Shown in pieces: positions 9,665-17,663 of a stretch of DNA of 64,000 nt. Source of the DNA: Meconema thalassinum (taxonomy: Eukaryota > Arthropoda > Insecta > Orthoptera > Tettigoniidae); NCBI GenBank assembly GCA_946902985.2, contig OX336393.1:135932533-135996532 (forward strand), in the 5' to 3' direction. The notes under the pieces were generated by a model. It was given only the letters and a program-made list of their open reading frames with translations. It did not search any database and was not told the origin of the DNA. Both the position numbers and the translations under genes were made by a program. The first letter of the stretch is position 1. Every line of letters starts with the position of its first letter.

Positions 9665-9953
9665 GATATAATTTCATTAATTGGCATGTGGCACACTGTC
9701 GAATGGAAGGTATTTTTGCCATGGTTAATTGCTTGTGATGGGAAAAATGACTGCATGGTTGTAGTTCACTCAATACAGAGTCGTTAGTCCACTCGGCAGG
9801 CGCCTTTTCCCAAATTTCTTTGACAGCGTTGGCAGCAACATAAAAAAGAAATGATTTAGGTAGTGCTAATAATTCATGTTGTGTAAAGCTAATCAGTTTT
9901 TTCTTGCACACAAAGAACTTTCCAATAGCCTTGTCGATTGTAGTGGCGTCCAT
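9453..9953 (-). CDS. Cys/His-rich ORF overlapping the PLA2-like gene
   Basis: 166 aa, unrecognised. The N-terminal 97 residues do not overlap another gene and look genuine (helical, mixed polarity), with CATC at 87-90 and several His/Cys to 113. The C-terminal part is Gln/Glu-rich low complexity, read in a different frame from the Lys/Asn tract of the PLA2-like protein. The ATG stands only 2 bases after the stop of the upstream 188-aa gene (TAG-AC-ATG), implying one transcript or very tight packing. It may be a separate protein or the N-terminal part of the PLA2-like product. Confidence 0.5.
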   Translation of the reverse strand: MDATTIDKAIGKFFVCKKKLISFTQHELLALPKSFLFYVAANAVKEIWEKAPAEWTNDSVLSELQPCSHFSHHKQLTMAKIPSIRQCATCQLMKLYHGHKTQCKDIVSSFHGCHAENNHHLPCSSGAADKQQQQEQEQEQEEEEQQKKCFSPIETSMSQVYWPWNY

Positions 9954-9955
9954 GT

Positions 9956-10522
9956 CTATAACGTTGATGTTATCACCTCACGTGTACACGTCTCACTGCT
10001 ATCATTGGACGATACACTTTCAGTTTTCATTTTATTGAACAACTCCCAACATGCACTCGTGGTGAGCCAATGAAACAATTGCCATGCATGCGCTAAGGCT
10101 TTATTCTGAATATTGTCGCAAGGACAAGTGTCCATGAGCGTTTGCAGGGATGGACAACCCAGATCTAAAAGGTCAATACATTGACAGTGAGAGGGTAGAA
10201 ATGGTTGAAGCCACTGGCGTTTTTCACTCCCTTTAACAAATAAGACATTGGCCGAGGACAAATGGGCTTTCATGACAATGTCAAGATACTTGTAAGAAAT
10301 ATCACCCTTGTTCCATGCTAACTGCAAATGATTTTCAATCCATTGGCTCTGTTTTTTATCTTTTTCACTAAGCAACTCGAAAGCATAGGGAGGTTTAAAC
10401 ACCAAATGAATAGGGTTAGACACCCAAAACGTACTACAATCGATAAAAGCAACTTCCTTAAATATAAATTTGTTGTCTGCAATTTTAAACCCCTGACAAT
10501 CCACGATGAGTGTACGCATCAT
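9956..10522 (-). CDS. 188-aa conserved Polinton-associated protein, function unknown
   Basis: The pattern of an N-terminal VDCQGFK strand, a FKPPYAFELL segment, a W...H...W region and a conserved VKGSEKRQWLQPF followed by DLLDLGCPSL recalls a family of uncharacterised proteins common in arthropod genomes next to Maverick-like genes. The alternating strand/helix order and acidic residues after strands could fit a degenerate nuclease or RNase H-like fold, but no complete catalytic motif is visible. It lies between BIR and the PLA2-like block on the same strand. Confidence 0.65.
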   Translation of the reverse strand: MMRTLIVDCQGFKIADNKFIFKEVAFIDCSTFWVSNPIHLVFKPPYAFELLSEKDKKQSQWIENHLQLAWNKGDISYKYLDIVMKAHLSSANVLFVKGSEKRQWLQPFLPSHCQCIDLLDLGCPSLQTLMDTCPCDNIQNKALAHAWQLFHWLTTSACWELFNKMKTESVSSNDSSETCTREVITSTL

Positions 10523-10664
10523 GCTTTTTTATTTTTACTTGTTACCTCATTGACGTCTAATCAACAACTAACCCATGCCATGGTTTAACATGGCAAAATC
10601 AAAGGACTTTAGGGGAAAAAAAGGAAAAAAATGAATTGAACAACAGCGAAATATTTGTTGAGGT

Positions 10665-10699
10665 TTTATTCATAACAAAAAAAAACTTACACTTTTATT
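10665..10699 (-). terminator. Polyadenylation signals after the BIR gene
   Basis: Read on the minus strand, AATAAA occurs at 10694-10699 and again at 10665-10670, just after the stop of the BIR gene at 10718. The rest of 10523-10717 holds nothing else recognised. Confidence 0.55.
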
Positions 10700-10717
10700 A
10701 CAAACAAGTGTGTTGGC

Positions 10718-11194
10718 TTAATTTGGAACAGCATTCAAATGAATAGTTTGCACATACGGTCCACAGGTATCTCCTAGTTTTGTAGGGTCTGGTACAATAA
10801 CCGGATAATTCAAACTCCATGGAATATTGCCCACATCATAGCGATTGAGGTAAGGGCAGGATGGACTCCATCGCTGATGATCGCTAAAGGCTCGATCCCC
10901 TATTTCCCAGTTTCCAATTTCAATGTTGCAAAAAATACACTTGACCACATCCCCACGTTTTAAGTAATAAAATCCGCTCGCAGCCAATTCTCCACAATCC
11001 ATAAAGGGAACTGTCCATGCTTCAAAAGTTTTCAAACGATTAAATTCACATTTTAAATTCCATGGTTTGTCTGTCACGTTGTTGTTGTTGTTGTTGCTGT
11101 TGCTTATTGAGGGACACATGATGTTTGTTGTTGTCGTATGTGCGCACAGTGCCAGAGCGCAACAGATACTGTGCATGCAGACGCTTATCATCAA
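10718..11194 (-). CDS. BIR-domain (inhibitor-of-apoptosis-like) protein
   Basis: 158 aa with one BIR domain at about residues 53-118: R53-L-x-TF-x-W60, ASGFYY, D82-V-V-K-C, zinc ligands C86, C89, H106 and C113, then PYL. BIR proteins bind caspases or IAP antagonists, so blocking host apoptosis is the likely role, as with baculovirus and insect IAPs. There is no RING, so it would act by binding and not as a ubiquitin ligase. The first 25 residues are hydrophobic and Cys-rich, and an Asn run follows; translation may start at an internal Met (residue 26). It sits 47 bases from the capsid gene on the same strand. Confidence 0.92.
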   Translation of the reverse strand: MMISVCMHSICCALALCAHTTTTNIMCPSISNSNNNNNNVTDKPWNLKCEFNRLKTFEAWTVPFMDCGELAASGFYYLKRGDVVKCIFCNIEIGNWEIGDRAFSDHQRWSPSCPYLNRYDVGNIPWSLNYPVIVPDPTKLGDTCGPYVQTIHLNAVPN

Positions 11195-11241
11195 TCCTAT
11201 GAATGATGATCTTTTTTTGTTTTCATTCGACCACAGATGGC

Positions 11242-12483
11242 TTACATGCTGGTGACATAATTGGACAAAGGATGATATTTCACTTGTCTAGCATGAATAA
11301 TCAAACAGTAGGCACTGGTATGGTCTGGGACATTTTCTTGTGTTTCAAAATCTACCCTTAAATCAATGGTGGTGATTTTCATAGATTCTTCTAGATACGA
11401 ACAGTCGAAAACAATCAGTGGTGCTTTTGCTTTAAACCCTTGTGGCGACAACATAGGACAATCCTGTTTTTCATAATAAGACGATTGAAATTTAGCGAAC
11501 ATGTCATAAAGGGGACCAAACTTATTTTTTGAAAAATTGAGTTCCAACCCCTCATAGGGAAAGCAAACATTATTTAAAAATAGTCGTATATTTCTCAAGT
11601 GAATGTGATCAAACAAGGTGACATCTTTGCTTTGTTGGTATTTTCTATTGGTTTGAAAACCAATAATAACATAGAGGGGTCTCTCGGTAGAGCGAGCCGA
11701 TTTGACACTCCAACTATGAGTGTCAGTGGTAGGTAGCAAGGGGTATTCATGCAGACACCAACTTCGAAAGGCGATAGGCAAGGCTTTATCTTTTTGCACC
11801 AAATTTAACATGCTTAGCTTTTTACGATCCGATAGCGTCACATGGGGCACTTTCCATAGTAATCGAAGCAGTTGAATTTTTGAGTCTATCACTTGGTCAG
11901 AGGCTCCTTTCAGTGCATTATAATCACTGCGGTCTCTCACCAGATACAAACTTTGTCTTGCGTTTAAAATAATACGCTTGTGATCTTCGGCAAAGCCAAG
12001 GAGTAATTTTAAGGGTAGGAAGCCTGTAAAAGTGCCATCGGTATGAACTAGCCAGTTATTGCTACTGTTGGGACACCATCCTGCCATAGAAAGCGTTTTA
12101 CTTTCCTCCTCGCTATAGGATGGATATAATTTCATAAGACTAGTCATGCCCACATTTCGAGTCATATCTATGACAATATCATTTATCACATAACGTACTT
12201 CAGAAAACAGAAAAGCCAAACCATGATTCGCCAACGCAGACGTTGTGGGCGTACTGCCATCTGCTTTCATTAATTTACCCTCAATTTGAAGGACACTTTC
12301 ATGAGGTAGAGTAAAAATATCTTGATTGTTAATTATGAATTGAATCTCGTCATTGTTATTCAGACCTGTTGCTTGAGGTTGATAGGAATGCATATCAATG
12401 CGCACGACGCCATCTTCCACTTGTATGGGATTTAACACTTGCAACAGCTCTTTGTTCATGATTGGGGTGTAGCGTATAACCAA
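11242..12483 (-). CDS. mcp: Major capsid protein, double jelly-roll (hexon-like)
   Basis: 413 aa. The N-terminal pattern SYQPQA...NNNDEIQF...QDIFTLP...VLQIEGKL (residues 33-71), then LANHGLAFLFSEVRY and ID(M)TRNVG, is characteristic of the arthropod Polinton/adinto-like major capsid family, which forms pseudohexameric capsomers. It is shorter than adenovirus hexon, as usual for the group. It lies next to penton, protease and pX-like genes in a late-gene block. Met9 is an alternative start. Confidence 0.92.
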   Translation of the reverse strand: MVIRYTPIMNKELLQVLNPIQVEDGVVRIDMHSYQPQATGLNNNDEIQFIINNQDIFTLPHESVLQIEGKLMKADGSTPTTSALANHGLAFLFSEVRYVINDIVIDMTRNVGMTSLMKLYPSYSEEESKTLSMAGWCPNSSNNWLVHTDGTFTGFLPLKLLLGFAEDHKRIILNARQSLYLVRDRSDYNALKGASDQVIDSKIQLLRLLWKVPHVTLSDRKKLSMLNLVQKDKALPIAFRSWCLHEYPLLPTTDTHSWSVKSARSTERPLYVIIGFQTNRKYQQSKDVTLFDHIHLRNIRLFLNNVCFPYEGLELNFSKNKFGPLYDMFAKFQSSYYEKQDCPMLSPQGFKAKAPLIVFDCSYLEESMKITTIDLRVDFETQENVPDHTSAYCLIIHARQVKYHPLSNYVTSM

Positions 12484-12586
12484 GGCGTTGTAAGCGTTGT
12501 CGGTTTACCCGTGTCAACCGTTTCATACACGGCGGGCAACTAACCGAGCTCGTAGACGTTGTTGTTGCTTTATAGATAAATTTCAT
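12395..12586 (-). CDS. Possible small basic protein overlapping the MCP start
   Basis: 63 codons. Its ATG overlaps the stop of the penton gene (ATGA) and fills the 99-base gap before the major capsid gene. The first half is Thr/Ser/Cys-rich and then Arg-rich (LTRVNRQRLQRLGYT). It may be a small DNA-binding or leader peptide, or chance; the 3' half is a shadow of the capsid gene. Confidence 0.25.
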   Translation of the reverse strand: MKFIYKATTTSTSSVSCPPCMKRLTRVNRQRLQRLGYTLHPNHEQRAVASVKSHTSGRWRRAH

Positions 12587-13308
12587 AGCGTCTTTAAAAC
12601 CAACTTGTAGGTCACAGGGGTGTTGGCGTCCAAAGCAATCAGTTGTTGGTTTCTATTCACTAAGCGTAAGGTAATATTACTAATATCACTGACACACACA
12701 GGATGATAGAGAACCACTGAAGGGTTTTCACGAATAATATAGCCGCAAGGAGAGGTGACAATAAAATCATACAGGGAATGGCTTTGTTCTTGATTCGTAA
12801 ATACGTCTCTAATAATATTGCAAGTTACAGAAATGTGATGGTCCTCGATGAATTTCACTGGATAATCTGATTCATGGGGTTGCTGAGCTGCCAACACTCT
12901 TGGTTTAAATCCTAATAAAGGACCAATAGAATGAACTCGTGTTTCAAAGTCAATGTTAAACGTAGAGAAAATACGACAGCGATGAGTTATTGTATTGGCT
13001 GTAAGTTCAAATTTGTGTGTCCCATCCGCAAATGGTTTGACACCAAATTGTTTTATCATCGACACGCTAATGGCCTCATGCACATCGTCTATAGTATAAC
13101 CTCCAGGGGGTAGTGTCAACATATAATCATCATAATAAAATTTGTCATTAATATCCACTTGAATATTGTAAATTCTGTTGTAACTTTCCAAAGAAATTAA
13201 TCCTAGCACATAGGATTGTTCGGGATGCAATTCAATGGGAGGGAAAAAATCCAGGGACACTTCAGGCCCGCGACTGTGCACGGTAAAGGTCTTGGCGTTG
13301 ACATTCAT
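12583..13308 (-). CDS. Penton-like minor capsid protein (single jelly roll)
   Basis: 241 aa, strand-rich. It follows the penton-like pattern of Polinton/adinto-like elements: FFPPIELHPEQSYVLGLISLESYN near the N-terminus, NDKFYY, a LPPGGYTIDD segment, IGPLLGFKPR in the middle, a CNII strand and PCGYIIREN-like C-terminal strands. It would occupy five-fold vertices of the capsid. It is immediately upstream of the major capsid gene on the same strand. Confidence 0.87.
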   Translation of the reverse strand: MNVNAKTFTVHSRGPEVSLDFFPPIELHPEQSYVLGLISLESYNRIYNIQVDINDKFYYDDYMLTLPPGGYTIDDVHEAISVSMIKQFGVKPFADGTHKFELTANTITHRCRIFSTFNIDFETRVHSIGPLLGFKPRVLAAQQPHESDYPVKFIEDHHISVTCNIIRDVFTNQEQSHSLYDFIVTSPCGYIIRENPSVVLYHPVCVSDISNITLRLVNRNQQLIALDANTPVTYKLVLKTL

Positions 13309-13326
13309 AATGATGAAACTGATGGC

Positions 13327-13719
13327 TTAACGCGACCTCTTATATAAAAAATGTAAACTCAAACGGCCACACTCTTGACTGTCAAAGGTTTGTTGACGAT
13401 TCACATTATAGAATATCTTTACCCGGTTTCCCAAATAACGTATCAACTCGATCGGGGGTGGTAAATTTCCATAACTGTCAAAGTACCATACTGTGGAACC
13501 TTGTTTCACATAGGCTACAAAATGGGTTCCTGGGCCTGCATCATCATCTAAATTCATCATGGCTCGTTCTTCTTTCCACGGTGCTTTAGGTAATTCATTT
13601 CGCATAAATACACCTCGAAAATGAGAAATCTTTAGTTGTTTGGCATAGCTTTCCACTTCTTCATGGGTCATGGCATGACGAGGCAGTTGGCTTAAGCGCT
13701 TATCGATGAAGATGGACAT
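13327..13719 (-). CDS. pro: Adenain-type cysteine protease (capsid maturation)
   Basis: 130 aa, compact. The catalytic triad and oxyanion residue are visible: H66 in GTHFVAY, D81 in WYFDSYG, Q115 and C117 in SQECGRL. This is the C5 (adenovirus protease)/Ulp1-like pattern. It would cleave capsid precursors. The 5' end overlaps the preceding pX-like gene by 28 bases in another frame, which supports the ATG at 13719. Confidence 0.93.
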   Translation of the reverse strand: MSIFIDKRLSQLPRHAMTHEEVESYAKQLKISHFRGVFMRNELPKAPWKEERAMMNLDDDAGPGTHFVAYVKQGSTVWYFDSYGNLPPPIELIRYLGNRVKIFYNVNRQQTFDSQECGRLSLHFLYKRSR

Positions 13720-14249
13720 TTTTTTTTTTCCTTAGACGGTAGGCCATTACCTTGTGGATAAAAGACTGGCTTTAAAGGGTTGCCATTTCTAGCTCCCATC
13801 GCAATGGCTTCTAACGTTTTATTGTGTCGCTCGCTTTCTTTGAGTTGTTGCTTGCCTTGCTCGACGGCTTTTATGGTTTTCGCTACAGCGCTGGCACCAC
13901 CCAAAAGGGACCCCAAAGCTGCCAACCCTGCAAATAAAGCCGGCAAAAAACCCCCACGCTTAGCAACAGGAATGACTCGCCCACGTTTTTGCTTTCTTTC
14001 TTTTCTTTTTATCGATACATAATGCTGCGATTTCGGAGCTGTAGACAATCGCACCGCTTGTAAAGCTTTTTCGATAGCCACTCTTTTTAGATTTTTTTTA
14101 GTTTTTTTACGTTTTAACACTGGGTGTGAGGCAGATCGACTTGGTTCCCGACCTGGCTTTTTTCTCTTTTTGAGATTTGATTTTTTCATGTTCATAGCAT
14201 ATCTTTTTTTCACCATGCTGCTACTTGGTGAACCTTTCACAGCAAACAT
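13692..14249 (-). CDS. Basic virion protein, pX/pVI-like with hydrophobic glycine-rich segment
   Basis: 185 aa. The first 95 residues are very rich in Lys and Arg. A hydrophobic Gly/Ala/Leu segment follows (RGGFLPALFAGLAALGSLLG, residues 98-117), then an amphipathic charged helix. Adenovirus pX and pVI have this layout of a basic DNA-condensing part plus a GGFLP-type membrane-active segment, and Polinton homologues are known. Probable roles: genome condensation or membrane lysis. It overlaps the protease gene, which may cleave it. Confidence 0.78.
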   Translation of the reverse strand: MFAVKGSPSSSMVKKRYAMNMKKSNLKKRKKPGREPSRSASHPVLKRKKTKKNLKRVAIEKALQAVRLSTAPKSQHYVSIKRKERKQKRGRVIPVAKRGGFLPALFAGLAALGSLLGGASAVAKTIKAVEQGKQQLKESERHNKTLEAIAMGARNGNPLKPVFYPQGNGLPSKEKKKCPSSSISA

Positions 14250-14274
14250 TCGATAACAACTAACGTAGAGAACC

Positions 14275-14883
14275 TTATTTCATAGCACTATATTCCAATT
14301 CTATATAAAGCGGGAAATCATTCACCGTTTTCCCAGCTTCCTTTTCCTCAAACGTAAGCATAAGATGAAAGGATAATTCATCTCCCACATTTACTCTTTG
14401 ATGGTTGTGGGCCAACACTCTATCACCGTTTAGTTGTATTTTTAAATGTTTCTCATCAGGCATGGCATATTTAATATGAATGACACCATCATAATGCAGT
14501 CGATAACGACTTAAACCGGAAGCAAGCATATAGGTAAGATCATCATTCACCAGTGGTAGTGGTGGTGGGGAATGGTTTTCGTCATTGTCCAGTTTTTGAT
14601 TTGACAGGTACACTAAAAATACAGATGGGACAAATTTATAAAGCCTTTTCATTTGATAGGTCACATAACGTTTCGTGCAGACATCATTTTCGTCTCGAGG
14701 CTCTTGCACATCAATAATACGATGATGATTGGCTGAATAGCCCTCAGCGGTTAGTCTCGGGGCCATGTGATAGACACTTTGCACTTTGCGATCGACATAG
14801 CTTTTTGTTGCCACCTCTCGTGACTGTTTTGACAAAGAGGCGGCCGTGGCCATGGTTACACGAGCTCTCCCAAACACGTCCAT
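14275..14883 (-). CDS. Fibre-like virion protein candidate
   Basis: 202 aa. Two tail-fibre-type repeats are visible: TKSYV at 26-30, and NHHRIIDVQ at 52-60 leading to TKRYV at 70-74. This is the pattern seen in trimeric phage and viral fibre shafts. The C-terminal half is strand-rich and could be a head domain. It is the first gene of the minus-strand capsid block, facing the ATPase across a shared promoter region. Attachment fibre is the best guess; sequence alone cannot prove it. Confidence 0.6.
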   Translation of the reverse strand: MDVFGRARVTMATAASLSKQSREVATKSYVDRKVQSVYHMAPRLTAEGYSANHHRIIDVQEPRDENDVCTKRYVTYQMKRLYKFVPSVFLVYLSNQKLDNDENHSPPPLPLVNDDLTYMLASGLSRYRLHYDGVIHIKYAMPDEKHLKIQLNGDRVLAHNHQRVNVGDELSFHLMLTFEEKEAGKTVNDFPLYIELEYSAMK

Positions 14884-14924
14884 GGTGATAGACGTTAACT
14901 AACCTATCTTACTCACCGTTTGCC

Positions 14925-14964
14925 TATATATATAAACCTTATACACACATGAAAAAAACTCAGT
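14925..14964 (+). promoter_or_regulatory. TATA plus TCAGT initiator core promoter of the ATPase gene
   Basis: TATATATATAAA at 14925-14936 and the arthropod initiator TCAGT at 14960-14964 lie with the TATAAA start 31 bases upstream of the initiator A (14962), 13 bases before the ATG. The spacing is ideal for an insect RNA polymerase II promoter and also resembles baculovirus early promoters. The TATATATA core is symmetrical and lies between divergent genes (fibre-like and ATPase), so it might serve both. Confidence 0.75.
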
Positions 14965-14974
14965 CATCGACACA

Positions 14975-15676
14975 ATGGAATTAATGAAACAACCCCATGC
15001 TTTGCCCGTCTCTGATTTGGTTTCAGAGCTATCACTGTCCGTGTGCGAACCTAAACGTCATGGCACCCTATTCCCATCTACCGTTCGATGTATTATGGTA
15101 GGGCCTTCGGGTTGTGGAAAGACCAATGTTTTGCTGAACATTATTACCGCACCTCATGGCCTACGATTTCAAAATATTTATATTTTTGCCAAATCCTTGT
15201 ACCAGCCTCTGTACGTGTATCTGGAACAAATTATGTCTTCGTTAAATAAAGAAGCCATGGGCTATTTTACATTCACCTCACCTCAAGATGTCATTCAACC
15301 AGACCGCATTCAACCAGATTCCATTATAATTTTTGATGATATTGCCACTCAACGACAGGCCATTATTCAAGAGTATTTTAGTATGGGACGCCATAAACAA
15401 GTGGATTGTTTTTATCTAGCTCAGACCTATTCCAAAATCCCCAAACAGTTGATTCGTGACAATGCCAATCTCATCGTTCTCTTCCGCCAAGACTCTAGAA
15501 ATCTCTATCATATTTTTCAAGATCATGTGAATCCAGATATGTCCTTTACAGCTTTCACGCAATTGTGTGCTTCGTGTTGGAACCATCATCCCCATGCCTG
15601 TTTGGTCATAAATAAACAGAGTGAACGATGTGAGGGACGTTATCGCTTGGGTTTTGATCATTTTATTTCTGTTTAA
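14975..15676 (+). CDS. Genome-packaging ATPase (A32/FtsK-HerA type)
   Basis: 233 aa. Walker A GPSGCGKT at 43-50, Walker B SIIIFDD at 116-122, and a later AQTYSKIP...RDNANLIVLF segment (149-170) typical of the sensor region of Polinton and poxvirus A32-like packaging ATPases. It would pump DNA into the capsid. A TATA/initiator promoter stands directly upstream and the DUF8207-like gene follows on the same strand. Confidence 0.95.
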   Translation: MELMKQPHALPVSDLVSELSLSVCEPKRHGTLFPSTVRCIMVGPSGCGKTNVLLNIITAPHGLRFQNIYIFAKSLYQPLYVYLEQIMSSLNKEAMGYFTFTSPQDVIQPDRIQPDSIIIFDDIATQRQAIIQEYFSMGRHKQVDCFYLAQTYSKIPKQLIRDNANLIVLFRQDSRNLYHIFQDHVNPDMSFTAFTQLCASCWNHHPHACLVINKQSERCEGRYRLGFDHFISV

Positions 15677-15724
15677 AAAGACCTAGGGTTGGACATTTCC
15701 TGTTAGTGTGTCTTTACCTTTACC

Positions 15725-16819
15725 ATGGCGAACGCCATAGGGTACAAGAAACATGTTCAAATCATGCAGCGTATTATTGAGGCACGAAATACGATTCGAC
15801 ATAAATTTCGTGAATTGCAACGTTTAAAAAACGTCAATCCTTTACCCATGATAAAACATGCTCCATCATCGGTTGATCCCATGAGATTTAAACCTAATGC
15901 TTCTGCTGCTACTGCTGCTGCTGCTACCTCTCAAACCAAACCCATAACAAGTTCAAAATTTACTCAAACAGAATCCACACGACAGGTAAAATCCTCCTCT
16001 TCCTCCTCCTCTAATGTTAGTGAACAAGAACATCAAGAACATGAAAAGAAAGAAGAAGAAGAAGAGCATGAACAAAGTGAAAGTGACAGCGAAAGCGTAT
16101 TTAGTCCTGAAAGAAAAAAGAAATCGTCACCCCTTCAACAGTTTCTAAAAACAAAACAAAAATCTTCCGTCATAGCGGCAACACCGTCTTCCTCCACATC
16201 GTCTCCGTTTTCACAAGTCTTGGCAACCCCTCAAAATAAAGCTCAACTCAAAAACATTTTAATCAAACATTATGGGGCAACCCTGGAACCGTATTTGACC
16301 CTTCTATTTATTGGAAAGACAGATACCACGTATGGTGTTCGCTATGAGAATGATAGTTTTAAAATTGGGGATTCATCCATTAAATTTGCTCGTACGAAAG
16401 CTGTCATTAAAAATATCAACTATAAATTAACACCAGGTCTGTTAAAGCTGCTATTTTCTCGCACCCCCTCGACACAAGATTTTACGTCCGAGGACCTTGC
16501 TAAATATAAATCCATTTTATTAGACACCAACGCTCACAAAAGAAACTATAAATCCTCTCAGCAGGTCAATGCCAATATATCCCAAAAATATAAAACCATC
16601 ATTGCAAACATCTTTGGTAAGCAAAAACATCACTCTGCCTCTGGTGTAAGGTTTAAGAAATTAAAACCCTACCTAGATATAACCTTTTGGAATAATCCCA
16701 ATCAGTTAGTAGAGCGCTTATACTTGCTTCATGCATCAAAACAAGCTGGTCACACTGGACATGAGGCGGAAATCGCCGACGTTGAACAACAACTCCGAAA
16801 TGCTAAAATTATCTTATAA
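15725..16819 (+). CDS. DUF8207-like protein, function unknown
   Basis: 364 aa. The N-terminal helix-rich 40 residues are followed by Ala, Ser and Glu low complexity (about 58-120). A conserved C-terminal domain starts near 195 with TDTTYGVR, FKIGDSSI and TPGLLKLLF, then EDLAKYK and TNAHKRNY. This domain recurs beside the integrase in Polintons of animals (I associate it with DUF8207). Its role is unknown; the charged linker suggests a structural or DNA-associated virion protein. The 3' end overlaps the integrase start by about 20 bases. Confidence 0.8.
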   Translation: MANAIGYKKHVQIMQRIIEARNTIRHKFRELQRLKNVNPLPMIKHAPSSVDPMRFKPNASAATAAAATSQTKPITSSKFTQTESTRQVKSSSSSSSNVSEQEHQEHEKKEEEEEHEQSESDSESVFSPERKKKSSPLQQFLKTKQKSSVIAATPSSSTSSPFSQVLATPQNKAQLKNILIKHYGATLEPYLTLLFIGKTDTTYGVRYENDSFKIGDSSIKFARTKAVIKNINYKLTPGLLKLLFSRTPSTQDFTSEDLAKYKSILLDTNAHKRNYKSSQQVNANISQKYKTIIANIFGKQKHHSASGVRFKKLKPYLDITFWNNPNQLVERLYLLHASKQAGHTGHEAEIADVEQQLRNAKIIL

Positions 16820-17463
16820 GCCATCCCCCATCAAAGTGGGCATTGCTCATGAATTGCATAAACCAGCCCGACGCATTTATGAACGTCGTCGTGTCATTTC
16901 CAAAGGAATCGATGACCTTTGGCAGGCAGACCTGGTTGAAATGATACCTTATTCTAACGTTAACGACGGTGTACGCTATATGTTGACTGTCATTGATGTC
17001 TATTCAAAATGGCTTTTGTTCAACCAGTAAAAAATAAAACTGGTATCTTAGTCACAAAGGCCTTTCAACATATTATTGAACAATCAAAACGTCAACCTCA
17101 CTTGTTACAAACCGACCAGGGGAAAGAATTTTTCAACAAGGATTTCTCCAGTTTTCTCAAATCTAAGGATATTCACCATTATGCCACCTATAGCAATCTC
17201 AAAGCCAGTGTGGTCGAGCGGTTCAATCGAACATTAAAAAGTTATATGTGGAAAGAGTTTACAATACATGGTTCCTATCGATGGATAGACTGGTTACCTC
17301 AACTTGTGTCTCGCTACAACAACACCATTCAATTCCACCATCGGCATGAAACCTCGCCTCGTCACCAAGAACCTACCCAGACTCAATAGACTGTTTAACC
17401 CTATAAAAAGGGTAGATCCAAGGCGACATCGCCTTAAAATTGGAGATTTTGTTCGCATTAGTA
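16800..17463 (+). pseudogene. Integrase, broken first copy (assembly-truncated)
   Basis: Same gene as the intact integrase at 27244-28260, but with a missing C near 17006, an extra A near 17331, and truncation by the N gap before the chromodomain. Both indels lie within 460 bases of the gap, so they look like base errors at a contig end and not biological decay. Confidence 0.85.
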
Positions 17464-17663
17464 NNNNNNNNNNNNNNNNNNNNNNNNNNNNNNNNNNNNN
17501 NNNNNNNNNNNNNNNNNNNNNNNNNNNNNNNNNNNNNNNNNNNNNNNNNNNNNNNNNNNNNNNNNNNNNNNNNNNNNNNNNNNNNNNNNNNNNNNNNNNN
17601 NNNNNNNNNNNNNNNNNNNNNNNNNNNNNNNNNNNNNNNNNNNNNNNNNNNNNNNNNNNNNNN
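17464..17663. other. Assembly gap of 200 N
   Basis: Exactly 200 N. The sequence to the right restarts at the equivalent of 7151, so the gap is probably a fixed-size placeholder between overlapping contigs. Confidence 0.98.

Larger units (their letters stand above)
7151..17463 (+). repeat. First copy of a 10.3-kb duplicated block (probable contig overlap)
   Basis: Matches 17664-27976 at offset 10,513. Every gene in it recurs with identical translation except the integrase, which carries two 1-base indels near the end of this copy. The copies lie either side of a 200-N gap, which points to two unmerged overlapping contigs and not a biological tandem duplication. Confidence 0.93.

Noticed and set aside
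11067..11255. Leu-rich open frame opposite the BIR gene
   Set aside because: Antisense of the Asn repeat and hydrophobic N-terminus of the BIR gene.
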